Below, in pieces: positions 44,001 through 56,820 of a DNA stretch of 64,000 nucleotides (its first letter is position 1; each line of letters starts with the position of its first letter). The notes under the pieces were generated by a model that saw nothing but the letters and a program-made list of their open reading frames with translations, did no database searches and was not told where the DNA came from. A program made the position numbers and the translations under genes. Source of the DNA: Struthio camelus (taxonomy: Eukaryota; Chordata; Aves; Struthioniformes; Struthionidae); assembly GCF_040807025.1 (NCBI RefSeq), contig NC_090953.1:619501-683500 (forward strand). The letters are read 5' to 3'.

Positions 44001-47000
44001 CTCTATCAGGCACATACATAGTCTTTTGAACCTGGAGTTTCATGAGGTATGATACCTACTGTCCCTGCACCTTGTAACTTGAGTTTCACTCCTTAAATCT
44101 TAACAGATGTCAAACAAGCCTGAGAATACAGCTGCTTTGGTCACAAAAGGATGTGAAATAGCAGTCCAGTATTACACTCTTAGAAAGATCACGTTGTCTA
44201 ACGTAATAGAAAATGCAATCAACAAACTGCTGGCCTTTACTGGGGGAAGGGGAGATTTTTGAACTTTAATTTATTAATCTTAAGAATTTTTTATATCTTT
44301 TATAACATATCTACAAGACTGTTTTTGTCTATAGACACTTTTCCTTTGCTTTGGCAACACCAAGAGCCGGCTCATACTAGAACCTGCTTGAACTACATCC
44401 AGCCACATTTTCAAAAACATGGGCATAATTGCTAAATTTTGTACAGTTTCTATTTACAACGTGGAGATGCAAGGAAAGCCTTTTAAATATATGGAAAATT
44501 CAACTGCTGAAATAATTTGCTTGTATGTGTCCCTTGTTGATAATCATAAAATGAAGCGACCACTCAAAAAAACTCATAGATCAACACTCACTCTCTGCAG
44601 CAGAGTTCTAAAATTATCCTAATGGAGTTCTGAACGGTCAAAGAATAAAACTGGGAAGGCCAAGAAATTCAACAAAAGAGGCTCGGAATCACTAACTAAA
44701 GAGGCTCTTTCAATCCTATCATCTGCAATTCTGTCTTCTACAAAATAATTTTTCTCTGGAGTGCTACTAGCGCCTACAAATTCAGGCCCTAAATCTGCAA
44801 CTCATCTGAACAGCGGATAAAATTCTGAAATGAACTGGTCTACTCAAACAGCTATGGGCTACTCGTGAGTAGGCGCTGAAGGATAAGCCTCTCAAGCAGT
44901 AAATGCAGAAGAGCTGATGAGAATATATTACTGACATCTATAAAATAAAGACAATAGGAAAATGTGGAACGACACGTCAATCAATTCCTGACAATTATAA
45001 CTCCTAGATGGCTCCAATAAAATGCTTGCAATTGCCAAAAAGTACAGAGACATTAAAGTTCAAACTTTATAATGACCCCTTTTCAAGTGGCTGAAAGGTA
45101 AGTCACTCAAGAGTGGAAAGTCTTCTATTAACGAGGATGGGAGTCTCACAATCGCTCTTTATTTGTATTCTGGCTGGAAATGGGTGATAGCTTCCCAGAA
45201 TGCCGATTCTTAAAATAACAATTAACATTTCCCAAAAGCAGCCTGCTAGTGGGATCAGTCCTAGAAACTTACTCAGCAAAGTTCAGCGCCTTCTTAGCAA
45301 GATCGATAAGGAAGCCAAGGAAGAGCAAGGATGGGCTACTAACTGTACGGACAAACACCTGACCCTGTTTTGATGAGCAAGTTATGACTGAAATTTCCAT
45401 TCAGACTACTTCCAGAACATTAAAATCTAAGCTGTGGTCAGCGTCTGCAGACTAGAAAGCAGCAAGAGGAATTATTAAAAATAGGAGAGCTGTGACAGAG
45501 TCTTAATGGAAGTGTGCCGGAAAGATGGGCGGAAAGAGAAAAGAACTCAGCAACGGGAAAGATAAAGTGTAGAAGTGACAGCAAGTTACAGAGCTAGCAT
45601 CCATCTTTTACTCTTTGAGAGAAAGAGAACAGCATATTAAATTTTAAACAAAGACCTCCCCAAGGGAAAACATCCAAACACCCTCCTCCAGCTTACTCCT
45701 TTTATTTCCAATCCTGTTAGTTGTGAGCTCATATAAACTGAAACCTTCCTAGTCTCAGGAGTTTTAAAAAAATCCACAAAGCAGCTGGCTTAGTGGACCT
45801 CTGGAGAGGTCTGCTCCTGAAGAACTCCTACTCCAGCACTGAATGACCAAGGAAAAAGCACAGACTTGCCTCACGTGCTTTCCCAGGTGAATAAGACCCT
45901 GAGACAGTGGCCTCTGCAAAGGGGATGTGAGAAGAAATGGAGGATGAAGGAAGAAAAAAAAAAAGGGGGAGCACTTAAAGAATTAAAAACATGAAAGGGG
46001 AAAAGAGAGGGAAAGGACACACAGTCTGGTAAATGGAGGAAAATACAGATGAGCAATGTGCTGTCAGGAAAAGGGCAAAGAGGGGAGAAATCATCTGGCA
46101 CCATGGAGCACATACGTACAGAAAACATTGCGACTGAGAAACAGGAAAGATAAATTTAGAACAAGCAAGCGGTCTTCCTTCTGTAATTCTATCACTCCTT
46201 CCTCCCCCTCTCCTCGTCCCTCATTAGATCACCTAGGTGCATGAACTGCAAGCAGACTCCAGGCCAGCACGGCTCCCGTGTCTCACACGCAGTAGCCGGG
46301 CGCTCCTCGGCCTGGAGATGCCGCGCTCCCGAGCTGGTGGTCACCGGCAGAAACAAATCACACAACGCTGCTGGCCTCAGCTGCGGCAAGGGTGGTTAAG
46401 GTGGTGGGAAATTGCAACACTTCTGTAAGGAATGATGTTAAAGATTTCAAATAAAGAGTTAGCAGTGTGCCTTCAGACTCTAAAACGCTTCTCCTTTAAT
46501 CACAGCAATAATCCATCTCTCAAAACTTGAGGTCCGAGGTCTTAGTTTCCCTCCAATAATTAACAGGACCTTTAAACCTTACACAGGACTGCCAATGCAG
46601 CTGGATCACAAAACAGAAACATATTCTGCAGGGAATATAAGGCAGAGAAGCACAGCAGCAGACAGCTTAAGGATGGCCTATGCTCTTTAAAGGCATGACA
46701 TTTTTTCCTAGTACTTAGACATTTCATTTCTGCATCAACTGTTTAGGGCCTCAAATTGCAATCCCTGTGAAAATTTCCTCTTTACTACAGTGGCTCACAC
46801 CCTGCACAACAAAGTATATTTGGGAATATAATGCAGATGTAGAAGTATGTTTTTATATACACAAGATGTGGAAGTAAAACAATGAACATGTCCACATGCT
46901 ACTTCCTAGTTAAAATACATTCTTCCCTAAAACTGACCTGCTGAGATAAAACCATTAAAGGCTTGACTGATACTTCCTTCTTTGTCAAAACCTCTTTGTG

Positions 47001-48890
47001 TCTGTCATTTGTATGGTGTGCTACAGACATTCATGGTTTTGCACGCAACATGGAAATTTGCTGCTGGTCTTGACGCGGGGGCCCACAGAAAATGCTGTAG
47101 AACAAGTAGAAACAACTGAAGAATAGCTTGGGTTTTAACTAAATGTATTCATTTCTCTCAGTTTGCATCACAGAGTTAATTTAAAATACAGTTGCTCTGT
47201 ATTCTGCTTTTCTTACTACAATATTTAAGTCGGAAAAAATATTCTACCTAGCAGTATATGGATCCACCAGATATTCCAGCAACATTTATGCTACGGACAA
47301 CTTTCAGACCCCCGATCACTTCTGATGTGCAAACCCACACACGCAGCAATGAATACCCTTGGGCACAGTTCCTTTTGTAGGCCTTTTTTAGGACAGAGTT
47401 GCACTGGATGTTTGGCATTAATGACCAGGTTCAGTCTCCTTTTCGTTCCCTAGCTCTTGGGGAGGATTTCAGTCCCGTCAGTCATTCTTTCCTTCTCTAG
47501 CCCCTTGCAAAACAGCCTGGCACCTCCAGCAATCTGCTCTTGTTTCACTTCTGTCTTTCTAACCGCACTGTCCACAGCTCGTTTCTGGCAGAAGTTCTAA
47601 ATCTTCCCCGGGGGCATCTTCCTCCGGGCCCAAACTCCATACCTCCAACCTCATGTCAACATCTGAAACTCCTCTTCAACAGTTTCAAATTTAGACAAGG
47701 CTTCTGTTTAGATCATACAGACCAAACTCAGTTCACTGCTTGCCATCTGCTTTGATTGTTGCTGTCCAAAAACTGTAAGAATTCCTGTTATTACGTATTC
47801 TCCACCAAAATTTGTCTTCCTGCATGTCTTGTCTTCCCCACCATTTTTCATGGCTCATATTTTAGATTCTCACTTCATCAGAAAGATTTTCATTACTTTT
47901 GACCTCAAACTGTCAGCTTTCATTCATATTGCCATTGCCCACAGTAAGTTTGTCCAATGTTTCCTGGTATTCCCATTATCATGACTCCTGTATTTTCATT
48001 TTATATTGCTAACCACTTCTGCAGCTTGTGATGTCTTAGTGCTTAGACAGTTGGTACTCACTGGCCTACCGCAGATCCCCAAACTTATCTCACATCTTAC
48101 ATGTGATTTCTAAGAAGCTCTTACAGAGCTGCCTTCAGCTTGGCCCATAACCACCCTGATTTTTATTACAGAGAGACTGAGTTAAGCTGAAAAGTCCAAC
48201 TTGAAAAACACATCTCACTGTCAACGATGATGACTCCAGATAGTCCAGACACCCATGCAAATCTCTCATTCCCTTTTTGGCTTTTTAAGTTCTCGGCATC
48301 AGTAGCTTTCTGTAGAGCACAATGTGAAAGATATTTCCTTTCACGTGTTGATAAATTTATATCTTTTCAATGTATAAGGAGCAAAGTAACATACTGGATC
48401 CTCCTTCTCCAGCCAATTCTTTTTTTAGTAGAGTACCAACATCCTCCCTCTTACTCTTCTCTTTTGGAAGAAGAAAATGCTACTTCATAGAATAGTTTTG
48501 CCAAATCTTTCATTATTCTCTCTCTGACTTTGCCACGGGCATTTTCAGGGGACTGACCAACACCGCTCCTGGGTATTCTGCTGTGGCGCCACACCGTTTC
48601 TATATATGAACACTTAGTGGCATTTGCAGTGTTACCATCCCTCCCGTTTCTTTTACAGACCAGCATCACATTAACATTTCTAGCTGTACCTGCATACCAG
48701 TCAAAGGTTTTCGTCTGCGCTGTCAACAGCAACATTCAGGCTCATTTCATGGTTTGATTCAGTTAATTTTTAACCTCGTAAGGTGAAGAATAGTTTCCAG
48801 TTTTCCTGCTTTGTACATTTCAGCTCCCAACATGAAATTTCATCTGTCCTTGCACTCCACATTGTGGGTGCAGTTTCACCGAGTAAATTA
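23051..48890 (-). other. ZNF710: ZNF710 intron 1, long AT-richer middle part
   Basis: No exon of a known protein was recognised on either strand over about 26 kb. The frames above 60 codons are scattered, short and without domains. Local features are a pyrimidine-rich block at about 32780-33060, a purine-rich block at about 35510-35700, a T run at about 32379-32392 and many short A or T runs. Conserved enhancers may be present but cannot be judged from one sequence. Confidence 0.55.
26500..26620 (+). repeat. Possible ancient SINE/LINE tail (MIR/L2- or CR1-tail-like)
   Basis: The wording pattern 'TAGATGGCAAGTTCTATCAG ... GTACAGTGCTTAG' resembles the widespread amniote retroposon tail with 'agactgtaagctctttgggg ... 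tacagtgcctagca'. The match is by eye and diverged, and the family is uncertain. Confidence 0.25.
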
Positions 48891-48894
48891 TGTA

Positions 48895-49440
48895 AATTAA
48901 ATAACAACGTGTAATGTAAGAAAATATTTTGCTAATTTGCCATTCATCCCCTTTCCTCATGATTTATATATTACTGAGCAGTGCAAGGCTTAGAGGAAAA
49001 CCTTGAAGCTTCTGTTCTTCACCTTTCACCACAATGAAAATAGATCAGTTAATCTTACTCTTTTGCTGACTGTCTCCTAGTTAGTTATTGATCCAATACA
49101 ACTCTGCTTCTCAGCCCATCACAACTTACTTTCTTTAGTGTAGGACCTTGTCAAAAGCCTCCTGCAGTCTAAAGAAATAATGCCAATTGATCCTCTTTCA
49201 TCTGCTACTTTACCAACATATTCCACATATTCTAAAAATTTAATGAGAATTTTCTACATTGACTAGATCCCATCAAATCATGACTCTTCACGTGATCTCA
49301 TAGTATGTTTTGAATTACTGATTCATCCACTTTGCCATGTGAAAGCACAAGACTTACAGACTTCTAATTCCCTACCTTACTCCTACAGCTTTTTAAAAAT
49401 ACAGTGTAGCATTTTCTACTCTCCTGCCTTTGAAGACGGT
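48895..49440 (-). mobile_element. Decayed CR1/L3-like LINE reverse-transcriptase fragment
   Basis: Read on the - strand, the sequence gives broken pieces of a non-LTR reverse transcriptase. They run in the expected order: a lead-in, then DERGSIGIISLDC with a frameshift into the AFDKV-like position, then an RQR-V-VRLT-like stretch. Stops and frameshifts are numerous. The copy is old and inactive, with neither end defined. The family is called by general resemblance. Confidence 0.45.
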
Positions 49441-52400
49441 GTCTGTTTTAAATGAAAAAGAGTGTATTATTATTTTAAAGAGTGCATTATTATTTTAAAT
49501 CAGTTTGTACAAATTTGAGGACCTTCAAGACTCCTGGATGGACCACAGGGCTGCAGGATTTACTCCATTTTCATTTAGTGACCTGCCCCCGCGGAACAAC
49601 TTCTGCTCCCTCACTCACTGAATTATCTAATTTTTATATCAGGAGCAACTCTCTTGAAATTTCAGATGAACTTTCTACATGTTTCCTCCTTTCCCTACGC
49701 ATAAGAACATTTCAGGCACTGCCTATCTACCTCAGTTTCTCTGCTGTGGCGGCCTGAGAAGGAAGAAAGAGTGGGAGACTACAGTTTTTTTCCCACTTGA
49801 GAATGTTCACAGAAATTCAGAAGACGTGACATTAAAAAAAAGAGCCTTGCCTCCTCCTGCTCATTTCTTCTTTACTAAAAAGTTACAGTAGTTTGTACAG
49901 TACATTATACAAATGAGCAGAGCAGAGAAACGGGAGAACTGTGTTATCACAGACACTAAGTAAGATCTGAACAGTTTACAAAGATTTTCAGGCAGGATGC
50001 TTAAGTTTTTTTTTTATTTGTTTTTTAATACTTTACTGTCAAAACTGACAGACAATTGAGAGTGAAGACCACCATGAGGAAAATTTAAAATCACATTTCC
50101 CTCCCTTAATTTAAAGTCTGAGAAAGCAAATACATTCCATGTTCGTTCTCTAAGCAAGCCTCCAGCAAAATCAGAGGAAAGAAGAATGATGGTCTCTTTA
50201 TTTTTGAAATAAAGAGAAAACCTCCATAATTCACTCCAAAAAGAACACTCTTCCTGAACAGTGGCATGTATTTCACTCCTCTGTATTATGCTTTTGAAAA
50301 AAAAAATTTTTTTTAGGGAAAACTGCATCTAAAAACCAGGAGGCTGAATCAGGCCTTCCTCTAATTTAAATATTACTGTATCACACTACAGTTTTTTTGT
50401 GAGAAGGACCCGAGGGATGAGGAAAACAGTACACAGGGTTGTAAGAGGAAAATGTGGAACAGTAGGATAAAGAAAAAAACCCTCATAGTTGGATCACAGT
50501 CTTTCGTCCCCAAGTTCAGACTCTGTTGGAAGGCAAAAGTCTCGATGGGACCTTAGATGGGAATTGTTAGTCATCCTGAGAGCTCCCTGTTTTGCAAAGA
50601 TAAAAAAGAAACAACTACAGCTATTTAAACACATCTGATCTATCCAGCAACTTTTTTCCATTCAAAACTGTAAATATCTCCATGGTAAGCAAACCTTGTC
50701 TAGGTATTTTGGAGCCTGTGCTTTACTGCCATCAGCGTTCATGTGGCGGTGGCACCCACAGCCCAAGCAGGTTGGGTTCTGCGGGGCACAGAACAAAAAT
50801 TGTAGCTCCTGTCTGCCAGCTCTTAAAATGTCAAAAAGTAAGACGTAACAGGTTAAGGAGGGGAAAAAAAAAACAAAACCCAACAACAGTAGGCCGTAGA
50901 GGGAAAGGGGAGAGACAGTAATAAAAACAGTAGGATGCCCAGAGTTCCTAGCCAATCGGCAATAACAATCACAACTCACCACTTACCTCTGCCTGCTATT
51001 TCTTTTGTTTTGGTCCTGATTTGGCAAAACATCCAAGTACATGATTAATTCAGTTGATATTAAGGAGATTGCGCCTAAGCATATGTTGAAGTGGAGCCTA
51101 CTTCTCAGCCAAAAGACAAATGTAAAAAACTATGCCTTCATCAGCGCGGCATGTTTGTATGGAACGCTCTCACTTAAGGGTCTGTATGCTGGCGTGTTCC
51201 TTCAGTATGAAAACATCACATTGTCTATTCATTAACATTTCTAATTGCTCAGTAGAGCAGTACGAAGTTTACGTTCATTCTCTCTCTACAGTGCGTTTCC
51301 TAAGCTAACTTATAAATGAAAAACCTTTTGTGCATTGTAGTCCAATAAAACAACTAAGATCACTTCCCTAAAGATTAAACCAAACACAAGCAATGTCAAA
51401 ACCAGTCTCACTCACTGAAAAAAAAAGGTGTTACTTGGGCACTGGGGAAGCAGACTTTTACCCCATCCACCTTTTACCCCATCCACTTCAGGTATTTACT
51501 TCCGATCCTCTGAGTTACCTCTTAAGTTGAAGTAGGGAATGTTTCTCAGTAGGTAACAGACCGCAACTTGCTAAAATCTATTTAATTTACCTTTTTATAG
51601 GGAATAATGAATACGTGATCAAAGAGGGCATCCGTTTAAACTTACTTGTAGAGCAGGAACCCTGACTCAGTATGATCTTTATTTAGCCTCTATTTCTGAT
51701 GGTTCTCAGTTACAAGAACATGCCCCACTCTTTCAGCTATTCTTTTAGAGTGTGCAGAAACAAGCATTTCCATTCTTCTGCTAAAAATGACTTTTGCTGT
51801 CCCAGCAGCTATTCCTCCATTTACTGTCAAAAGTTAGTTACTCTTAAAAGAGTTCCAAAGGAGATGGCGAAACTAGTGCCCCTATTTGCAACTTCTCCAA
51901 AGCTTACCAGGGAGAACAAGGTCTCCCACTAACTTAAGATGCATTTGCAAAACAGTTATGGCCAGTCCAGACTACCTGCACAAATCATATTTAAACACTT
52001 CACAGGAACCACTGAGTATATATATGATTTCATTAGACTGGCTTAAATCAGTGATGCCTAGGAGCAAATACACTTAGCTCAGACACGCTGCAAGAAACAG
52101 AGTCCTTCCTGCCTGAAGCATGCATGTCTAAAGAACAGTTAGCGTACCTGCCTTTCTAACTGTGTCTCTTTCTAGTTTGTGGACATTCTAAGCAGCTAAA
52201 ATCCTAGGATGACATCTTCCACTTGCACCATTCCACCTTCTTTTGACACACAGAATGCTTACAAAGAAACTACTAATGACTGACTAATTAATTAATCATA
52301 ACTAATTTAACTATCACATCCTGTTGATTAACATGGAGCTATCAGAGGGTTGTAGAAACAGAAAGTCCCCTGATGAGCCACTTTCCCTGCTATGGCAAGA

Positions 52401-53160
52401 CAAAACAAGCAAGTCACCAACAGGGACGGAAACACTCTGTGGACAAAACGCTTGTGACCCTAGACTGAGATTTCTCCTGCAAGTTCCTGGGACAGCGTTT
52501 TAAAGAAAGCTTTTTAAGTTTTGAGCAATCTCCAGTGCTTATGCGACAAAAAGACCAAAAATCCATCCGTACCCTACCATCTGGGGATCTTACCAGTGCA
52601 GTGACTGGGGCAGCCTAAGTCCTCTCGGCATCCGTCTCTGTGGGAATTACGGATGTATTTCATTTTTCTCCCTCCCCCCCACCCCCCGTGGCATCCTCTT
52701 TCTTTTATCGTAAATAATGGTGAGTAAACGGCAGTTCCAAGCTAAGACAGCAGTCATGATCACACGAGCCGTCAGTTTCCAACAGCCTAGCAACTGTTCC
52801 CAAAACTTCAGACACCGCAGTGCAGAGGTCAGCGGGGTTTGTCCATCCCAGGCCTCACCACGGCGCATCGCGGTCCTGCTCCCAAAAGCGATTCCCGTGT
52901 GTCACGCACAACGCGGTGCAAACAGCACCTGGTACCTGTCAGACTAACGCTCGCCTCCAAACCCGTCAATGTCTACGCAGTCAAGCTGCATTACTGTAAT
53001 TCTTTAACCGCTTTCCTGAAGACACAGGGAAGCAGCTCTCCAACCTCGGCGTGTTCCAGCGCGGGACGGATGTTTGACACATCATGGGGGGGGGGGGGGT
53101 CGGGGACACGTTCTTCTGAATAACAGAACCCCAGATAAAGCCAACACATAGGGCACCGGG
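49441..53160 (-). other. ZNF710: ZNF710 intron 1, distal part
   Basis: This is AT-rich non-coding sequence. It contains two small direct duplications (about 49457-49497, about 20 bp x2; about 51452-51484, about 17 bp x2), several short A/T runs and a run of 14 G at 53086-53099 at the edge of the CpG island. No exon was recognised. Confidence 0.55.
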
Positions 53161-53605
53161 GGGGGAACAGCCCCGCCAGCAAACGCCTTCCTCTTTGGGC
53201 CGGAGGGTTCCCAGCTCCAGGCGCGTTAACCGTGGGAACTTCCCTCTCCAGGCGCTGCCCTCGGCCGCCGCCGCCGCCCGCGATGCTCCGCAACAGGTAA
53301 GTGACCAACTTGGGCGGCCCCGCGGCCGCGGCGGGCAAACTTTGCGAGCGGCGGCGGCGGGGCGGCGGGGCGGCGGGGCGGCCCCACGTGCGGGCACCGG
53401 GCAGCGCGGCGGCGGCGGCGGCCCCGCGCCGCTCCCGCTCCTCCTCCCTCCCTGCCTCCCGCCCCCGCCTCCCTCCGCCATCTCGCTCCGATCCCCTCTC
53501 CGGCATGCGGGAAACGTGGAAGCGGAGGCGCAGGCGACATGTCGGCGGCCCCGGCGCCGGGCCTGTTGCGGCGCGGCCCCGGGCTCGGCCGGCGCCCTGG
53601 GCCGC

Positions 53606-53648
<43 letters not shown>

Positions 53649-53653
53649 CTCAC

Positions 53654-53836
53654 CGTGCGCTGCGCGGTGGCTCCGCGGGCGGGGGCTCGGCGCGCCCCGG
53701 CCCGGGCGGAGTTGCCGCCGCCCGCCGCGGCCCCGGCCCGGCCCGGCTCCGGCTCCGGCTCCGACGGCGGCCGCGGTCCCGGTGCGGCGCGGCGCTCCGC
53801 GCTGCCGGCGGCGCTCGGGTCTGTCTGTCTGTCGCT
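53654..53836 (-). other. ZNF710: Candidate non-coding exon 1 of ZNF710
   Basis: On the - strand a consensus donor GTGAGT (53653-53648) follows ...GCGCACG. Joining to 17092 would give the junction CACG|CCATGA. The upstream limit is uncertain. There is an acceptor-like pyrimidine tract plus CTGTACAG ending at 53837, so the unit may instead be an internal 5' UTR exon, or the promoter may lie directly above it near 53850-53880. No coding potential was recognised. Confidence 0.5.
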
Positions 53837-54139
53837 CTGTACAGCAGGAAGGAAGAAGGGAATGAGGCAGGGCTGACGTGAAGGGATGCAAAACAGCTCC
53901 TCCTAACTCGGCTCCGAGAGAAAGGGAGAGAGAGAAAGAGAGACGGAGGAGAGCAGCCCTTTTATCTCTCTTTTGTGTTCTCACTTCCTCTCCCCCCTCC
54001 TGCGCCAGCCCAAGTTTTCTTTGCTCTCTCCCGCTCCGAGAGGGCTCCGCGCCCGCCGCTCCCGCTCCGCGCCCCCCGCCCGGGCGCTCCCGGGGGTCCG
54101 GCCCCGGCCCCGGCCCCGATCCGGGGCAGCAAAGCTGCG

Positions 54140-54890
54140 GGGCGCCGCCCGCCGCGGCGGGGCTGCGGGGCCGGGGCGGCCCGGCTGGTGGGCGCCCTCC
54201 CGGCGGGACCCCCCTGCGGGGCTGCGGGGCTGGGGCGCCCTCCCGACGGGACCCCCCTGCGGGGCTGCGGGGCTGGGGCGCCCTCCTGACGGGACCCCCC
54301 TGCGGGGCCGGGGCGGCCTGGCTGGTGCGTGTCCTCCTGGCAGGACCCCCCGGTGGGGCTGCGGGGCCGGGGCGGCCCGGCTGGTGGGCGCCCTCCCGGC
54401 GGGACCCCCCGGCGGGGCTGCGGGGCTGGGGCGCCCTCCCGACGGGACACCCCTGCGGGGCTGCGGGGCTGCGGGGCTGGGGCGCCCTCCCGACGGGACC
54501 CCCCTGCGGGGCTGCGGGGCTGGGGCGCCCTCCTGACGGGACCCCCCTGCGGGGCTGCGGGGCTGGGGCGCCCTCCTGACGGGACCCCCCTGCGGGGCTG
54601 GGGCGGCCTGGCTGGTGCGTGTCCTCCTGGCAGGACCCCCTGGCGGGGCTGCGGGGCCGGGGCGGCCTGGCTGGTGCGTGTCCTCCTGGCAGGACCCCCC
54701 GGTGGGGCTGCGGGGCCGGGGCGGCCCGGCTGGTGGGCGCCCTCCCGGTGGGACCCCCCGGTGGGGCTGCGGGGCCGCGGCAGCCTGGCTGGTGGGTGCC
54801 CTCCCGACGGGACCCCCGGCGGGGCTGCGGGGCCGGGGTGCCCTCCTGGCGGGACCCCCCAGCGGGGCTGCAGGGCTGGGGAGGCCGCCC
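54140..54890 (+). repeat. G-rich minisatellite with 43-bp and roughly 58-bp units
   Basis: The core GGGGCTGCGGGGCTGGGGCG plus CCCTCCCGACGGGACCCCCC recurs with a period of about 43 bp. Longer units of about 57-59 bp carry an extra GGCCTGGCTGGTG-type segment. About 15 units are present. Long open frames on both strands here, rich in Gly, Pro, Ala and Arg, are repeat artefacts. The array lies directly upstream of the ZNF710 first exon. Confidence 0.85.
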
Positions 54891-54950
54891 CACTGCCCCG
54901 CTGCTCCCCCGCGGCGAGCCGCCTCTTTCCTTCCACTAACGGCCCCGCCG

Positions 54951-56390
54951 GAGTCCCCTCCGCCGGCCAGCTCCCACATCTGCGCTAAATCCAGTTCAAA
55001 TGTTGCGGTTGCCATGATAACTGTCAGAGGAGCTGCCCTCAGTGCACTGCTAGGAAATCTTGCCCTGAATTTTATTCCTGCCTGGGCTTCAGGGTTGCTG
55101 TCCCTTCACTCCCTGGCCTCACAATCCCATAGAAAGGCTCGCAAGTGAGCGTTTTTCTGCTTACGTGTGGGCAAAGCACGCTCGGAGGAGCCACGGCTGT
55201 ATGGCCGGCTGATAAGACTTGGCTTCCCTGGCGAACGCGTTTCAGAGTCACTGGCCTAGCGCACCAGTCAACTGCTGGTCGTTGCTGTCCTCGGCCATGA
55301 ACACACCTGTATCAGAAGGATCACGTAGGATCCAAGGACCTTACAAGGTTTACTTTAGGCAAACTGAAGTCAAGGCTTGCCTCTCCCCAAAAGGACAGGC
55401 CCGGCCTTCTAAATTAGCAGAATTTCTTGCGTTCCAGAAATCTCTGAGAGAACCTTGTGGTCAGAGGATGCTACTTGTGTCCCCACGGAGGCCGCAAGCT
55501 GGTAGAGCGGGAGCTAGGATGGACCAAGATCTGCGGTGGCGGAGCGCAGCGAGGAGAGAGATGAGGCTGTAAGGCTGGGTCAGGACCCCCGGAGCGGGGG
55601 GGCGCGGGAGCCGCTCACAGCTTGGAAGCGGGAGTGGTGGTGGGCAGCTCAGGGCACTGCAGGGAATCGGGTCTTACAACCACATGGGGAAAAGGGGCTC
55701 TCACTTCTGCAGCTGTGATGAGAGAGAAAGGTGAAGTCCTCCTTTTCATGGAGTGAATGCGGGAAAAGGTGTAAGTGAAGGCACTAGAGATTTGCCTGAG
55801 GAGTGCCTGAAGAGAATGACTCTAATCTTCGTGGGAGCAAGTCCAAGACCAACTAATCGGAGCAAAGAGTCTAGCTAAAGAACGTAGTCCTTTGTCTTGC
55901 ATACAGGCTTTCATTTCTGATATTTTTGTATTCTTTCAATGTATTTGTATTTTTGAAATCTGATCAGGTCAATATGTTTAAGCTGCAAATGTTTGTGACC
56001 ATTGCTTCACATATCCACTGTGCAAGGGAGGGCTGGTCAGGCAACTCATATGACGTTATTTCTGCTTTCCGATTGGCCTAGTTCAAAGTACTTTCAAAAA
56101 CCAAACTCATCTAATGTGAATATTCATATAAAGAGACATTTGCGCTGGTGTTTGTAATCCTTCCTGGATGAGCTTTGTTGCAGGTGGAGTTTGCCGTTCA
56201 AATATTTGCAAAAAGTTAAAGGTCCGTACATCCCGCTGAAGTAAATTTGCTTCACACAAACGATCTCAACTTTTGTGTGTGTCTAGAACCCACCTACCTC
56301 TCCAGGTAAGGCTTTTCGCTTTAAAATAGGGCATAAAGCGGGATAGAGGAGAGAGCACAAAGAACAGGCGCCGCTCAAGAGAAGGGCGGG
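54951..56390. other. Spacer between ZNF710 and AP3S2, no gene recognised
   Basis: This is unique sequence falling from GC-rich to AT-rich. In human, ARPIN exons would be expected on this side of ZNF710, on the AP3S2 strand, but I found no peptide resembling ARPIN. Part near 55890-56300 is AT-rich, with an ATTGG box at 56072-56076. Confidence 0.5.
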
Positions 56391-56820
56391 AGGCGTTACC
56401 GCGAGGGGAGGCGAGAGCGCGCCTGTGAAGCAGAGGGATGACGAGGGTCTCGCCGAAAGGAGGCGGCGAGGAGGGTCTGAGGGGTGCGGCGCTCAGTGAA
56501 ACGCCCTCTGAATGGCGCGGAGAGGGCGAAGTGAGCGTTTTTACCTGTTCTCGTCCTCGGAGGGCTGGAGGACGTTCCCTGGGACGAGCCCGGAGGGAGG
56601 CCAGCAGCTGGCACGGAGGTGAAGAGGGCTGGGGGACGCCGGCGGAGGAGCCTGCGGCCGCGGGGACTGACGCTCACGGCCGAGGCAAGGACGTGCGTGG
56701 GGCGCCTGGGGGCGGCACCACCATCGGGCTGGTCGCACCCACGCTGCCTGGCGGGGCAGCCCACCCGCCCGCCCACCCGCCCGCAGGGGCTCGCGTCGTG
56801 GCACGGGTAACAGCCTCTAG
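56390..56820. promoter_or_regulatory. Small CpG island
   Basis: About 430 bp are rich in CpG between AT-rich flanks. On the - strand a CAG|GTAAAA donor (exon end 56545) could close a short first exon starting inside the island. No coding exon was recognised. It could be an upstream ZNF710 5' exon, the promoter of a non-coding RNA, or a remnant of a lost gene's promoter. Confidence 0.4.

Larger units (their letters stand above)
53170..54950. promoter_or_regulatory. ZNF710: CpG island at the 5' end of ZNF710
   Basis: The interval is dense in CpG, with CGG/GGC triplet runs (about 53350-53430 and 53605-53648). It contains the minus-strand non-coding first exon of ZNF710, a CRE-like TGACGTGA at 53874-53881, and a minisatellite at its outer edge. 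It also has a + strand donor of perfect consensus (CAG|GTAAGT, exon end 53296), so transcription in both directions is possible. Confidence 0.7.

Noticed and set aside
53226-55015. Minus-strand frames of 320-555 codons across the ZNF710 CpG island
   Set aside because: They are driven by the minisatellite and GC content and cross the presumed first exon donor; no known domain.
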